Below, piece by piece: positions 33,419-44,356 of a stretch of 64,000 nt of DNA; positions within the stretch are counted from its first letter, which is position 1, and every line of letters begins with the position of its first letter. The stretch covers positions 1,178,001 to 1,242,000 of the forward strand of contig MU839839.1 of assembly GCA_030411725.1 (NCBI GenBank), written 5' to 3'. Origin of the DNA: Echria macrotheca. Its lineage: Eukaryota > Ascomycota > Sordariomycetes > Sordariales > Schizotheciaceae. The notes under the pieces were generated by a model that saw only the letters and a list, made by a program, of their open reading frames with translations, was not told where the DNA came from and made no database searches. Both the position numbers and the translations under genes were made by a program.

Positions 33419-33883
33419 ATGGCAAGTTTCTTGATCTGCATTGTCCTAGTGACTTCCTAACGCTGTTGCCAGCCCGATCTCGACGACCACATAACTCTCC
33501 GACTCAAGTACGGTATCCACACCATCTTCCTCTTTGTCGAGCCGCAGTGGACCTTTTCCAAACTCACGCACGAACTGGTCGATATTCTGCGCGATCGATA
33601 CCCCGATGGTCTCCGATCGAAGGCTCTAGGCACTGCGATCCCGATCCCCGAGCCTGGCAACGAGGTTCGCATTGCATATGCCTTGCCCAAGACGCCTAAT
33701 GATCTCGAAGGCGGGTGGACAAACTTGAAGGCGGCACAAGACGACACCTTGACGAGCAAGGGACTCCGCGATAACACCGCTGTCGCATTTGCTCTGGTAG
33801 ACGCCGAAGAGGACCCGAACGACGTCGAGTTTATCGTGGACATACCAGTTTACGATGTGGATGATGGTAATGATGCTGAATAG
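33419..33883 (+). CDS. Small conserved acidic protein with a GC-AG intron after the start codon
   Basis: The reading frame PDLDDHITLRLKYG to DDGNDAE (33473-33883) is open but has no ATG at its start. The only in-phase model uses ATG at 33419-33421, followed at once by GCAAGT (the consensus GC-type donor), branch CCTAAC and acceptor TTGCCAG (intron 33422-33472, 51 nt). The product has 137 residues. It starts with a beta-hairpin and helix pattern (ITLRLKYGIHTIFLFVE, then TFSKLTHELVDILRDRYP) that suggests a ubiquitin-like fold, and it ends acidic. I take it to be a conserved fungal protein of unknown function, and I have no direct evidence for a role. Confidence 0.75.
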
Positions 33884-34229
33884 AATGCAGAAAGGGGTTT
33901 GGAAATGTCCATCCAGCAGGAGTCAGGGGGCGTTTGGGAAGGTGTTTGGGAAGGCGTTCGATGGTTATTCTTTTCGCCCCGTGGCGCTCTTCGAGCTCAG
34001 GACATGCCGATATGGAACGGCTTCAGGCATACTTAGATACTGTCAATGACGGATTGGTATGTCCAGCTCAGTGGTTACAGAAGGATTTGGCGCTGAACGG
34101 TTCCTGTTCTAACGGTAACCCCAAAACATGGCCGCACCAAGTCAGCAGGATAGGGTGCAATGAATGCAAGATGCAATGTGTTTCATCTTCGTTGCCGTAT
34201 TTCTACAGAGCTACACGCTAACCAGATCT
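33884..34229. other. Convergent intergenic region
   Basis: 3' flanks only; nothing recognised. Confidence 0.5.
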
Positions 34230-35637
34230 TCAAGGCCCTCTGTTCTCACCCCTCGTATCGTCACTATCCGTCACAGTTGACCTGATGGTCCTGCCATCCG
34301 TCGATTCCTTCTCAAAATCGATCTCCCGAGTCACACGGATCCCTTTTATCGAGCCTTCCCTCTCCCGCTGGTCTAACGCTGTGTTCTCGGCCCCCTCATC
34401 GCGAGTCCTGGCGCCCGGTCTGCCCACTCCTCCCTTGATGCTGTTCGTCAGACGCGACACTTGGATATTACCGCCGTGACGGTTCGAATACCCAGGCGGT
34501 CGGTAAATCGACGAGGACGGTACTTCGGCGGCGTGCTCCTGCAGCGCCTCCTGGCTGGCCGTGTTGTCGAAAACGGCCATAGGGTATAGAGGCCCACCCG
34601 CGGCCGCAACCGGTCCGTTCGCGCCCTTGGAGAAGGACGTCTTCAGATCGCTGCCCTCGCGCCGATACCCGTCACTCCTGCTCTTTCTTGAGAAGCCGTG
34701 GATGTTCATGTGGCGCAACCACGGGCGCAGCGTCGGCAGGCATGCGCAGAGGATGCCGCAGTTGAGCTCGACAACGGACCAGTAGGCCGAGGGCGCGTTG
34801 GCCCAGCTGGGATCGGTCGTGCTGGTGGCGGCGCGCAGGGTGAAGAGGCGGACGATGGAGATGATGCAGGTGAAGAAGCCGAGGCAGAAGATGGACATGA
34901 CGAGCCACTTCTGGCGGGTCGGCAGCTGCAGGGCGCGGATGGCCGGGAGCGGGACCACGAAGACGAAGAAGTCGGTGACGATGTTCATGATGGACGTCAG
35001 GTAGTAGATTGTCAGGCTGTCGACGCACACGGCCGCCTGGCTCGGGAGGAAGAGGGAGATGGGGACGCAGGCGAAGCAGACGAGCACTTCTTGGGTGATG
35101 CCCCAGGCGGCGAGGAAGATCAGCAGCCACTTGCAGACCTGGCGCGTGTAGCCGCCTTCCTGGAAGATTCGTCGGTATTGGAGCAGGAAGGACATTTTGG
35201 TGACGATCTGGGCGAGGTTGTATATCGTCATGGCGCCTAGGAGACACTTTTGGTCATGTCAGTTGAGGGCTCGGCCAAGACAGGCAGTGGGTGAAGCACC
35301 TTGAGCTGCGTCAAGCTGTCTTCCTGCGACACCATCCAGACATGTCGCCCTAGTCCGTATTTTGCTTCTTTGGGCACGTTAGATACGTGGAAACGCGCGG
35401 TTTGCTGGACAACTCACGAAGAATAGTCACCACCGACACACCGACGGACAAGACCTGGGCAATGGCAATGGTAAGGTCGTCGGGGCCGGGCGATCGCACG
35501 ATGGCGCATCTCGTGTATAAACGCAGCGCCACGATCAACGACGACAACGAGACGAAGGCGATGGACATGCCAACCAGCGTCGGCACCAATGTCTCGTTGT
35601 CCACCTCGGGGTTGTCTCCTGGCTTGGGCAACGACAT
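34230..35637 (-). CDS. Fungal rhodopsin-domain integral membrane protein (Pth11-related, without CFEM)
   Basis: Exons 35637-35418, 35367-35300 and 35246-34230 give 434 residues (introns 50 and 53 nt; joins TIL/QAKYGLGRH and TQLK/CLLGAMTIYNLA). About seven hydrophobic helices fill the first 280 residues, from ETLVPTLVGMSIAFVSLSSL to YWSVVELNCGILCACLPTLRPW. Landmarks shared with the family are GPDDLTIAIAQ, KYGLGRH, IYNLAQIVTKMSFLLQYRRIF and the final NCGI..ACLPTLRP. The long cytoplasmic tail is Ser/Arg-rich and presumably regulatory. Members are receptor-like proteins of largely unknown ligand; no N-terminal CFEM domain is present. Confidence 0.88.
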
Positions 35638-38416
35638 GGTGGGCAAGTATGAGCTTTCCTCAAGGCCCTAACAGGCACGAGAAAAAACGAAGCCCGTATG
35701 GCATCGACAGAACTCACATCGGGGGCTCCACGTCTCTAGATACTACATAGGAGTTTAAGGGAACCGGGCCGGAGGAGACAGACCGGCATGGAGGGAGCCA
35801 CACCTTCCCCGGTGCATCCTTTTCGGTCGACTCGTGAACGTGTGTGGCTTGCGAGTCGTCTGTGCGCGTTGCAAGCCAGCGGCACTACCGTACTCTACAC
35901 GTGTACTGTTGAACCTGTGATGCGGTTCACCCGTTTTCCAGCAGGCAGGCCGGAAAGTGGCTGTCGGTCCGGCAGGCAACTTTTGCAAGAGAGACAGCAA
36001 AATCGGGTTGCGGGGGCTGGGCTTGGCTCTCTGCTGTGGCCCTGCAGCCCGGCTTGCTTCAGCGGTCACAGGGGCTGGACCAGTAGGGGGTCCTTCAGGA
36101 TGCAACAGCGGTAGCGAAATTCATGTCGGCAGAAGAAGAACAGCACAACATCAATCACTTCAGGACCGCTTCTTTGCGTCACTTTTTCTTTTCTCTCAAT
36201 CTCAATCACACGTCCCCGACCCTGCCAAGTTTTGTCGCGTGGCAAGGGAACACCGATGAACAGACGTGTCCTGTCGGTGATCTTGGTTCGATCGCGGAAT
36301 CGAACAGCCTGACGTCTCTTTGCAGCTGTTGACTTCTGTTCAGAACAACTCTCGTGCTGATCTGCCCCTCTTTCAGTTTGGTGGACTTCGTCACGGCACA
36401 TGAACCAGAGGGTCCAAGCAAAGCCACACCACTGCGGGAATGCTCAGGGCTTCACTTGAGTGGTTCGACACACTGAGGACTCGACCGCGCACAGACGCGG
36501 CACCGCCCGTGGGTTGTCCCGTGTTGTGTCCCGGCGAGCGAGACACCCATGCACACCGGCACACCGGGCTTTGAATGTGCAGCAGAGGGAGCGACTACTC
36601 GGCCAATGTACTTCCGCGGGGCCGGTTCAGGGCAGGCAGACATATAGTTTTGTTCTTCGTGCGCGCGCGTTTTCGGGGTTTTGGGCCTGGAGATGACCCG
36701 GCCACCACGGGGCGTGGACAGAGCTGTGCGGAAGCACTGATGAGTAGGTAGTGGAAAGGGGATTGCCGATTTGTTTCAGGGGCAGACGAGAGTAAACCGG
36801 GAAATGGGAACAGAAGATGGACGAGATTGATGGTGGTGCCAAAAGTTTCATACTGGTGGTACAGCATACAGCATTGATGCAGAGAGAGAGAGAGAGAGAC
36901 AGTGAGAGAAAAAAAGAAGGAGGCAAGGGTCTCAGCTCGCAGTGACTGTTAACTAATCTTCTAAAATAAACTTTTTAAATAAACTTGCCCCTTATTGAGT
37001 GACCTTCCATGGTCACGTCACGTCGCAGCCGGAATGACGGGATACAGCTCCCCGGTCATCGGTCCTGTACGACTTGAAAAACTTATCAACCTAGTATACA
37101 TATATTCCGTATCCAGGGTATATATCCGTATGCTACGTCAAAACCCCTGTCATAAAGCATGCGGAGGACGATGGACCGTGGATTGGAGATCTTCGGGTTG
37201 CGAGACTAGAGTTGAAGAAACACAGATATGTGCGGGAGAGCGAGCGACACCGGGAAACGGGCACAATTTAAATTGCCGAGCCGTCAGACCCTTGGTGCGA
37301 AAGCTTAAAACAGGGGAAACGTGGAAGACGCGGGACGGACGGTATGTGGGCGAGTGTAGAGTAGGTTGTCACCGGTGTTCAGTACATCGGCGGCGCGGTG
37401 GTGGTCAGTTCGCACGGGTGGTTCGACGGTACCTTGGTGTTGACCTTGCGAAATACCTAGGGGGGAGGTCTGCTTGCGTTATTGCGGCTGATGGTGTAAA
37501 GGGGGCTATATAAGTAGGGAACGATATTGGTAGTAGATCCCATCCACTCCGTATAAATGGTTTATATCGCCAATTTACCAATTCCCGGTATCAATGGGGA
37601 CAAAAACGAGAAATGTGGTGTGTTCGATGGAATGAAAAGAATCAGGAGGGGGGCAGACGATGCCGGCCACGGGCCGGGTCGCAGATAAATCACCACGTTT
37701 CACCGCAGCCGTCTCTCTGCAGAGAGTCCGTCTGACCGGGCTGCGACAGTTCAATCCGTAATCTGCGGGCCGTCTTTGGGCGTATCTTGTACTTTTGTGT
37801 GTTTCTGTTGATATATTTTTGCAACATGTGCCTGACTTCATGCTGCGTAGGTAGGTAGACAATTCTCCTGGACTCAATTCGCAATAGCGAGGAGAACTGT
37901 GCCAACCAACTGCCGTGATTTCGCATGTTTCAACATGCCCTGGTCGACATGGCATGATACACGCATGCATATTTTTATACACGTCTGTTCTGTACGTTGG
38001 GTCTGGTTCCATGGGCCCGACCCGGTCCGAATACCATGCAATACCCCGTGTCGATGCAGACTTCTGTAGGGTCGCAAGGAATTCCTCGCGTGGCTGCGGC
38101 TGGGCGCAGGAACCCTGCTGTGCGTGGTCTGTTTGCTCGGCAGATGAGTTTGTCTTTATCGTCCTTTGGTAAGGCTGGAGGTGTGTCTGGGGAAGAGTAA
38201 AAGGGGTGAAAAACACGGTGCAGTCTCGCGATCCTTTCTTCATCTATTACTACAGCAACAAAGTTTTTATATCTCTGATTGATTCTTCCATTCAATAATC
38301 GTGTGGTTTCGTTTCTTCCTATCTTGTCCATCATGTAGATGCTGAGATGTGCAACATCCACGGGAGAGTGCCTGTTGCATAACAGATTTTGAACAGCAAC
38401 CTGTTAACAGCAAACA
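35638..38416. other. Gene-poor intergenic region
   Basis: About 2.8 kb with no convincing gene. An (AG)n microsatellite lies at 36881-36900 and a TATATAAG TATA-like box on the plus strand at about 37506. A TAGGTAGGTAG motif lies at about 37852. The open frames (for example 38243-37575 minus) have no family resemblance. Confidence 0.5.
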
Positions 38417-38510
38417 GGTTCTATAGTGTAGTGGCTATCACACTGGATTTTGAGCTTTTCTGAAAGAAAGTCACCTTCCAGTAACCCCGGTTCGAACCCG
38501 GGTAGGACCT
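38417..38510 (+). tRNA. tRNA-Gln (anticodon TTG) with intron
   Basis: Acceptor stem GGTTCTA pairs with TAGGACC, discriminator T at 38510. D arm GTG/CAC, anticodon stem CTGGA/TCCAG, anticodon TTG at 38450-38452 and T arm CCCGG TTCGAAC CCGGG are clear. A 22-nt intron (38454-38475) follows position 37. Five T after 38513 form the terminator. Confidence 0.93.
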
Positions 38511-39012
38511 CAATTTTTGGCTTTTCCCGCCCATAACAATGGTCCACGTAATCGACACATTGTGTGTGAGGCTGTTCGACCACTGCTTAAACCATCGACT
38601 ACTTGCGTCTCCTTCGGTGTGAAGTGTCATGTCCCAACCCACCGTGCAGATTCTATCCTTTTTGCTGATTAGACTGGGAGGCGAACTGGTCGATATTCGT
38701 GTACTCCACGGCTCAGCCGAGTGCTCAGTTCTCTTTGTCGTTCACAAGAATTACATTCTTCCGCTTGTGTCAGGTGAGTACGTCAACTTCTTTTGTCCTT
38801 CTCAAAAGGCATGCTAAATAAATGCCCCTGAGAGTTCATGGTAGTTTATGAAGAGGTCATAAGCTTCATGGCTATCACTCTGCAGTCCTGTAACGCTAAG
38901 CACAGGGTATAAATGCAAACCCTCTTTCTCCCTCAGCCGGCTTATCAAGGCTTTGAAACCACATTCCCAGCCCCCCCTTCCCATCAGAACCGCACGCTAA
39001 CAGTGTCATGCA
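38511..39012. other. Intergenic
   Basis: Between tRNA-Gln and the 3' end of the protease gene; nothing recognised. Confidence 0.45.
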
Positions 39013-40375
39013 TCACGGCAGTGCCTTGGAGGCCCAGCCTATCCGCATATTTCCTCCATCAAACACCACAAACGCCGCCTTGAGAGCCAAATCGCCAAAG
39101 ATGGACGCGCCGATAAAGTCATTGCTCTGAATCCCACCATAGCACTTTGTGGAACTCCCGCCCACCGGCGCGTAGTTCACATACTTGCCAGGGATCTTGA
39201 TCATGGCTGGAGAGCCCCCTGCGGTGTGGCCAACACCAAAGGCAAAGTCAGGCAGCGCAACGTCGCAACCAAACACATAACCGCCTTGGTTCCTTTCGTA
39301 CTTGGCCCCATCGACCTGGCGGTAGTAGTCCGCGACGATGTCCGAAGGCAAAAGGAGCAGGGTAGTACCCGTGTCCGCGATGCCGACGATCGCCTCGTCC
39401 TTGAATGCGCCAGACCCAACGGCGTACCCAGGCGATGTCCAGCCCCAGTACCCATCGGTGCTGTTGATGGGTACGTACGTGATATCTCCCGTGTAGGCGC
39501 TCGAGTCGACGTAGCCAAAGTTATACCGACCAGCTAGACGGAAATGTTAGTTGTTTCACTGCTGTCTGCGTATGCCAGTAATGTAGGTAAAGTAGGTACT
39601 CACGCATCCCATGCTTCAAGTCCGCAGTAAACACAGCCTCATCCAGCCCCGCCTGCAGATTCTCAAAGAACGTCTTCTGCCGCACCGGCTTCACCATGTT
39701 GATCACTCCAAACCCCAACCCCATGAGCCCATCGCTACTCCCATCCGCCGTGAACTCGCCTGACACATTCCGCGCACACTCGACCGCCTGCGCGGCGACC
39801 GTAAGCCCGCCGAGCGCGACCCGGTCCAGATAGACGTCGCCGCCGGACGAGCTCCCGTCCCCGTAGCTGATCTGCCACGTCGCGCCCTGCAGCTGCGCCG
39901 CGGTCGAGCTCAGGGAGGGGTCGTATACCGTCTGCCCCTTGACCTCGCTGCTGGTCGTCTCGGCGCTGAAGACCCACAGGTCGCTGGAGCCCGTGTCGAT
40001 GTTGATGGACAGGTTCTGCGGGGGCGTGCCGATGGAGATGGTGGTTAGGTACTCGACGTCGTGGGGGCCGGGGGTGGTTTCGGCGCTGCCGTGGGCGTCC
40101 GAGGACCGTTTTGGTCTGGATGGTTGTCGGTGGCGGGCTACGGCGGCGGCGAGGTCGGCTGGGAGGGGGATGTTGTATTTGTGGTATGTTTTGGCTAGGT
40201 CGAGCGGCCCGTTGCGGATGAATGCTTTGTTGCGGATCTGGGTTAGGGAGATTGTGCCGCGGCCAGGCTGTCCATGGGCGGTGGTCGGGTTCGCGTACGA
40301 GGGCAGCAGAGCGATGGGATTTGCGGACGCGGCGGCAAGTATGGTGCCAACGAGCAAGAATAGAATGGACAGCAT
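39013..40375 (-). CDS. Secreted pepsin-like aspartic protease (family A1)
   Basis: Exons 40375-39604 and 39533-39013 (donor GTGAGT, acceptor GTCTAG) give 430 residues. A signal peptide (MLSILFLLVGTILAAASA) is followed by a propeptide with a KR pair near residue 90, a likely kexin site. The two catalytic aspartates are Asp127 in INIDTGSSDLW and Asp311 in IADTGTTLLLLP. The flap region SYGDGSSSGG and the C-terminal FGDLALKAAFVVFDGG also fit. The enzyme digests proteins outside the cell at acid pH; it has no GPI tail, so it should be released. The splice restores PGRYNFGYVD, the usual strand at this place. Length matches penicillopepsin/aspergillopepsin relatives. Confidence 0.93.
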
Positions 40376-43300
40376 GTTGAGGCTGGATGTGGTGCTCGCT
40401 GGAGGCTTACGGTTTCAAGGTCTTTCGAGAGGGATGCTGAAAGCGTACGATTTGCGAATGAAGTGGTTTACCAAGTCCGAAGGCCCTTGTATTCTCCGAC
40501 CCGAGTTCACAAGCGTCACAAACATGCAGAGAGGGCAGTGTTGCAACAGCAAATGTACTTATGGGAGGTAGAGGACAGCTGGAGCAAACCATAATGCTGC
40601 GGGAGCGGAGCCGCAACGCAAACAGTACTCGTCTTGTTCAGATGAATATGGTGTCACACAACAGGCCATGCCCAACCATCGAGTTTGTGTGGGCAAACAC
40701 ATTCCCCGTCCCTGGTGACCTCGGGACTTGGGACGGATCTTGTTGTTGATGGGCCAATCTGAGAGCAAACATCCATCTCCAAAGGAGCTACCGTGCTAGA
40801 CGGGATCTTCTTGTTGACACACAGGTTTCAAAAGGGAATTCCGCAGACGAAAGACTCTGTGTATAAGCTCTGGCAAGTATGAGGAGGGCCGCAAAACAAA
40901 GTAAATAGCTACCTCTTGAGAGCGCGACCAGGAGGGATTCAGGAGTCACACTGTTCCCTGAGGCATCACTCCACGGAGAATAAGACCAAAAGCGGAATCC
41001 GGCCCTCGTGACGCGTACTGCGTTACCTGCCTCTGTTCGATTCTGAGCACAATATTCTGTGGAACAGGCATGACAGGCATGTTTGGGCGTTTGCGCTTTC
41101 CCAGAATATTCTTTTTGCTTCTTAGATGGGACGAGGACGACAGGGTACACAAGGTAGTTCCCGATTTCGGTAAGCTGAAGACTCATCAGATCGTTCTCTT
41201 GAACCACAGGTTCCCACCGCGTTCCCACTCGTTCAATTTTTGCAGCAAGGACCCTCACACCTTCGCGACGGACCTTGGGAACGGGTAGTCGTGTAGCTCG
41301 CTTCCGCCTCAAGCTCTGTCGATCAGGATATGAACTGAATTTTCTTATCTTGACTTGAAGTCTGGTGTCGTGCATTTCAGCAACCTGCCGGTGATGGCAC
41401 GCGAATCCAACATGAAATTGGGATGATATCGCACTATCATCAAAGCTGCTATTTCATTTGTTGATGTGATAGTGAGCGATCCAGGTGGGATTACCAAACT
41501 ATTCCGCTTGTTAACGCCCGGAGGGATAGGGAGGTTTGTCTTGTCTCCACTTAAAACAGTACGAAAGCATGCCCGGGCAAAGATCTCAGTAGACTGTATC
41601 TATCTGAGCGATCTGGTGAGTGCCTGGTAAGGAAGCTGAGAAGCCCCCCTTGCCAGTCTCGTATTTGCCCCTGAAGGTTGTCTAGGTCAGCGGCTCCGAG
41701 TTGGTTTACCTACATAACAAACTTCTCAATATTACCTGCCTCCAGACCCAAGGTTGGCAGGAGGTCAGAATAATGGAGACGCTACCGCATCGCACTAGTG
41801 AGCTCAACACGTTACAGTGTGCTCCCAAGACGTATGCTATCCATCACGAGGCTCTTTTACAACGCCTTGTGTGCCACGAGTCTGGTCACTGGACCACGCC
41901 CTGACAGTCCTGTGCCTCTTCGTAGCCCTACGAATAGTGACAGGATCGTTCCGTGCATCGTAAAGGGGACTCCGACCGTGCTTCAGGCGTGGTTCTTAAT
42001 TAACTGCTGGACACCGCCTAGGCCTTCCCGAGGCCGGGCCCGTGGTATCGGGTAGCGCGAGGTCGTAATTAATGCGTGGCGACTCTCCGGGGTAGCAGGT
42101 GGCCAAGTGACAGCTGCAGGTTGCGCGACGGGACCAAAACCGGGACACAAGGGACACACGAGGGAAGACGGACGAGACAGGGCACTCCCTGGAGAGCATC
42201 AATATCGAGAAGGACAAAGTCTTCCCTCATGTGGCAAAACACACAAGAGAGTTGCCGCGGTTCGTCGATCCTTCTTGGCACCAACATCTCGGATGATAAT
42301 CGCCGACCTTTGGAAGCGAAGAACCGGCACGGAGAACTCGAGTTGCCTTCTCGAACCTAGTGGGGTCGCAATATCGACGACGTTGGGCCGGCTTGGGTGC
42401 AGCTGCATGTGTCCCGGCCGACGAGTGACGGGCCCGATGGGGTGGCACATCGTCCGATGGGTCCAGAATCGATAAGTTTTGAGGTAAGAAATGGCGAGCT
42501 GTTTGACCGATTTCCCCGCCTGTAATTCATCAAGACGAGGCCGCTTTCAGCAGGTCGAGTGTTCTGTTGGCTTGGCGCCAAGGACCCAAAACTGAGAAGG
42601 GCAGGTATGTCACAATCCTGCGGCTTCGGCACCCGTTATCCCATCAAGTTAGCGACTGCGGAATAGTTGTCGGGAAGAAAGGATGCTGCAGGGCAGGAAG
42701 GTAAGCTTTGGCTGATGCAAACGTCAAAAAGCGATGCTCTTGGCAGTGCTTAACTGGACCTGAGACACTCGTGGGCTTCAGAGACAGGCAGAGATGTGGT
42801 GGACGGGAATGCATTGATCGACTCGTAGATTGATTCATGCCTCGTCCCGAAAATACCATACACACCCGGCTGTTCACAACGGGCCGCAACAATGCAATGC
42901 GACCGTGACTCCTAATCCGAGCGGCCGACCGCTTGCGGCACGGTGGAGGAAGGGTCATCGGACGGCGGCGAGGTGCTGTTTGCTTGGGCGGCGCGAGGAC
43001 ATGTCGTTGGAACTACCTGCTTATTTCGGACTGGGAAACGATTTATTTCGGGCCACTTACGGTTCGAGCGCTCCATTCTCGCTCCCGTCACAGTTCGGGG
43101 AAACCCACAGAACCCCGGGTCCCACTGCGGAGCCGCAGCCGACTGTCGGACTCGGGGCCGATATCGACCGCAAGTTCAGATAATAGTTACTGACGACATC
43201 AGTCGCAAGACATCTCATGTCAGGCTCGCTGCGATGACCGCCGTCAAGATACACAAATATATAGCAGTTTAATAATGCGCCAAAGTTTTGGCTGGCTGCA

Positions 43301-44356
43301 TTGTACTTGTAAAGCGTGTTCGGTGTGCTGAATGGTGCTGTTGGCTCCCAGGCGCCTTGCAGGGTCTCCTGCCATCCCACCTGCCATTTTGGTACAGCTT
43401 CCAGGTGGACTACCAGTGGACAGCGCGCGCCGACGACCGGCCGGCCCAGGCCATCAAACGCAAATGTCTGGAATGAGGAGCTCCGGGAAATTTCATCCAT
43501 TCGATTGCCTTTTACGTTAGCGCCGTGCTTGCGAGACGTTTTCGCCCAATAACACTACCAATCCTGGCGCCACATACCAGTGTTCGCCGCTGGCGGGGTA
43601 CCGGGCACGGCACCACCTGCCTCTGTCAACGCTCCCAGCACCGTGCCACAGGCAACTCGGATGCACCGAACGTCGGTCCTAGCAATCACTTGAACAGACA
43701 ATTCTGCCTCGCCGATACACGGTTAACGAGTTATGCCGAGCGGGCGCACTGCTTGTGAGTCAGTCAGCCGTGGGTATCTGACGTGCCGGGCAGTCCCGCC
43801 GTCGTGTTAATGACTTCCAGATGGCTTACGATCGGGATGTGTTTAAGGTGCAGCCAGGTAAGGTAGTTTCGTCTGGAAGCGAAAAACGGCCCCCGCACAT
43901 AACTAGGTACACAGTAATCTGTCAATCAGCGGCGTGTACCTGTTTCGAGCTTGGACATCCGACCTGCCTAAAAGGGACTGCCAGTCGGATCCGGCAAATC
44001 AGCGACAGGAAGGCGATACAGGATTAATCTCGTACACGGTAGGTTACAAGGCAACAGCCCACTGGGAAGCCACCGATCCACATGCAGCTTCCCTCCCCGG
44101 CGAAGCGTTTCATTTCTTATCGACCGCCCAGACCTGCGAGCGGTGGCAACTGGCACCCGCCGAGGGAGATCGGCCTGCTGCAGCAAACACATCCGACACC
44201 TGGGACCTGGCCCGTGGAGAGCGTGGCAGCTGGTTAAATACGTCGCGATCTGCCACGTTCCGCCGTCCGGGATTTCTATTTTGCTTCTTCTCTCCCCACT
44301 GTCCCGCTTTGCTGTCTCAGTCTGTCTGCCAAAGTGCGCAGTGCAGAGCAAGCATC
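40376..44356. other. Long gene-poor region upstream of the protease and OPT genes
   Basis: About 4 kb between two divergent starts. Several frames of 60-195 codons are open (for example 41375-40788 minus, 43500-43057 minus), but none keeps codon bias, shows splice-supported extension or resembles a family. No tRNA or repeat is seen. Confidence 0.45.

Noticed and set aside
37575..38243. 222-codon minus-strand frame near tRNA-Gln
   Set aside because: Composition is not coding-like, there is no recognisable domain, and the strand and position fit no transcript signal.
40788..41375. 195-codon minus-strand frame upstream of the protease
   Set aside because: Basic low-complexity start and unrelated end, with no homology by eye.
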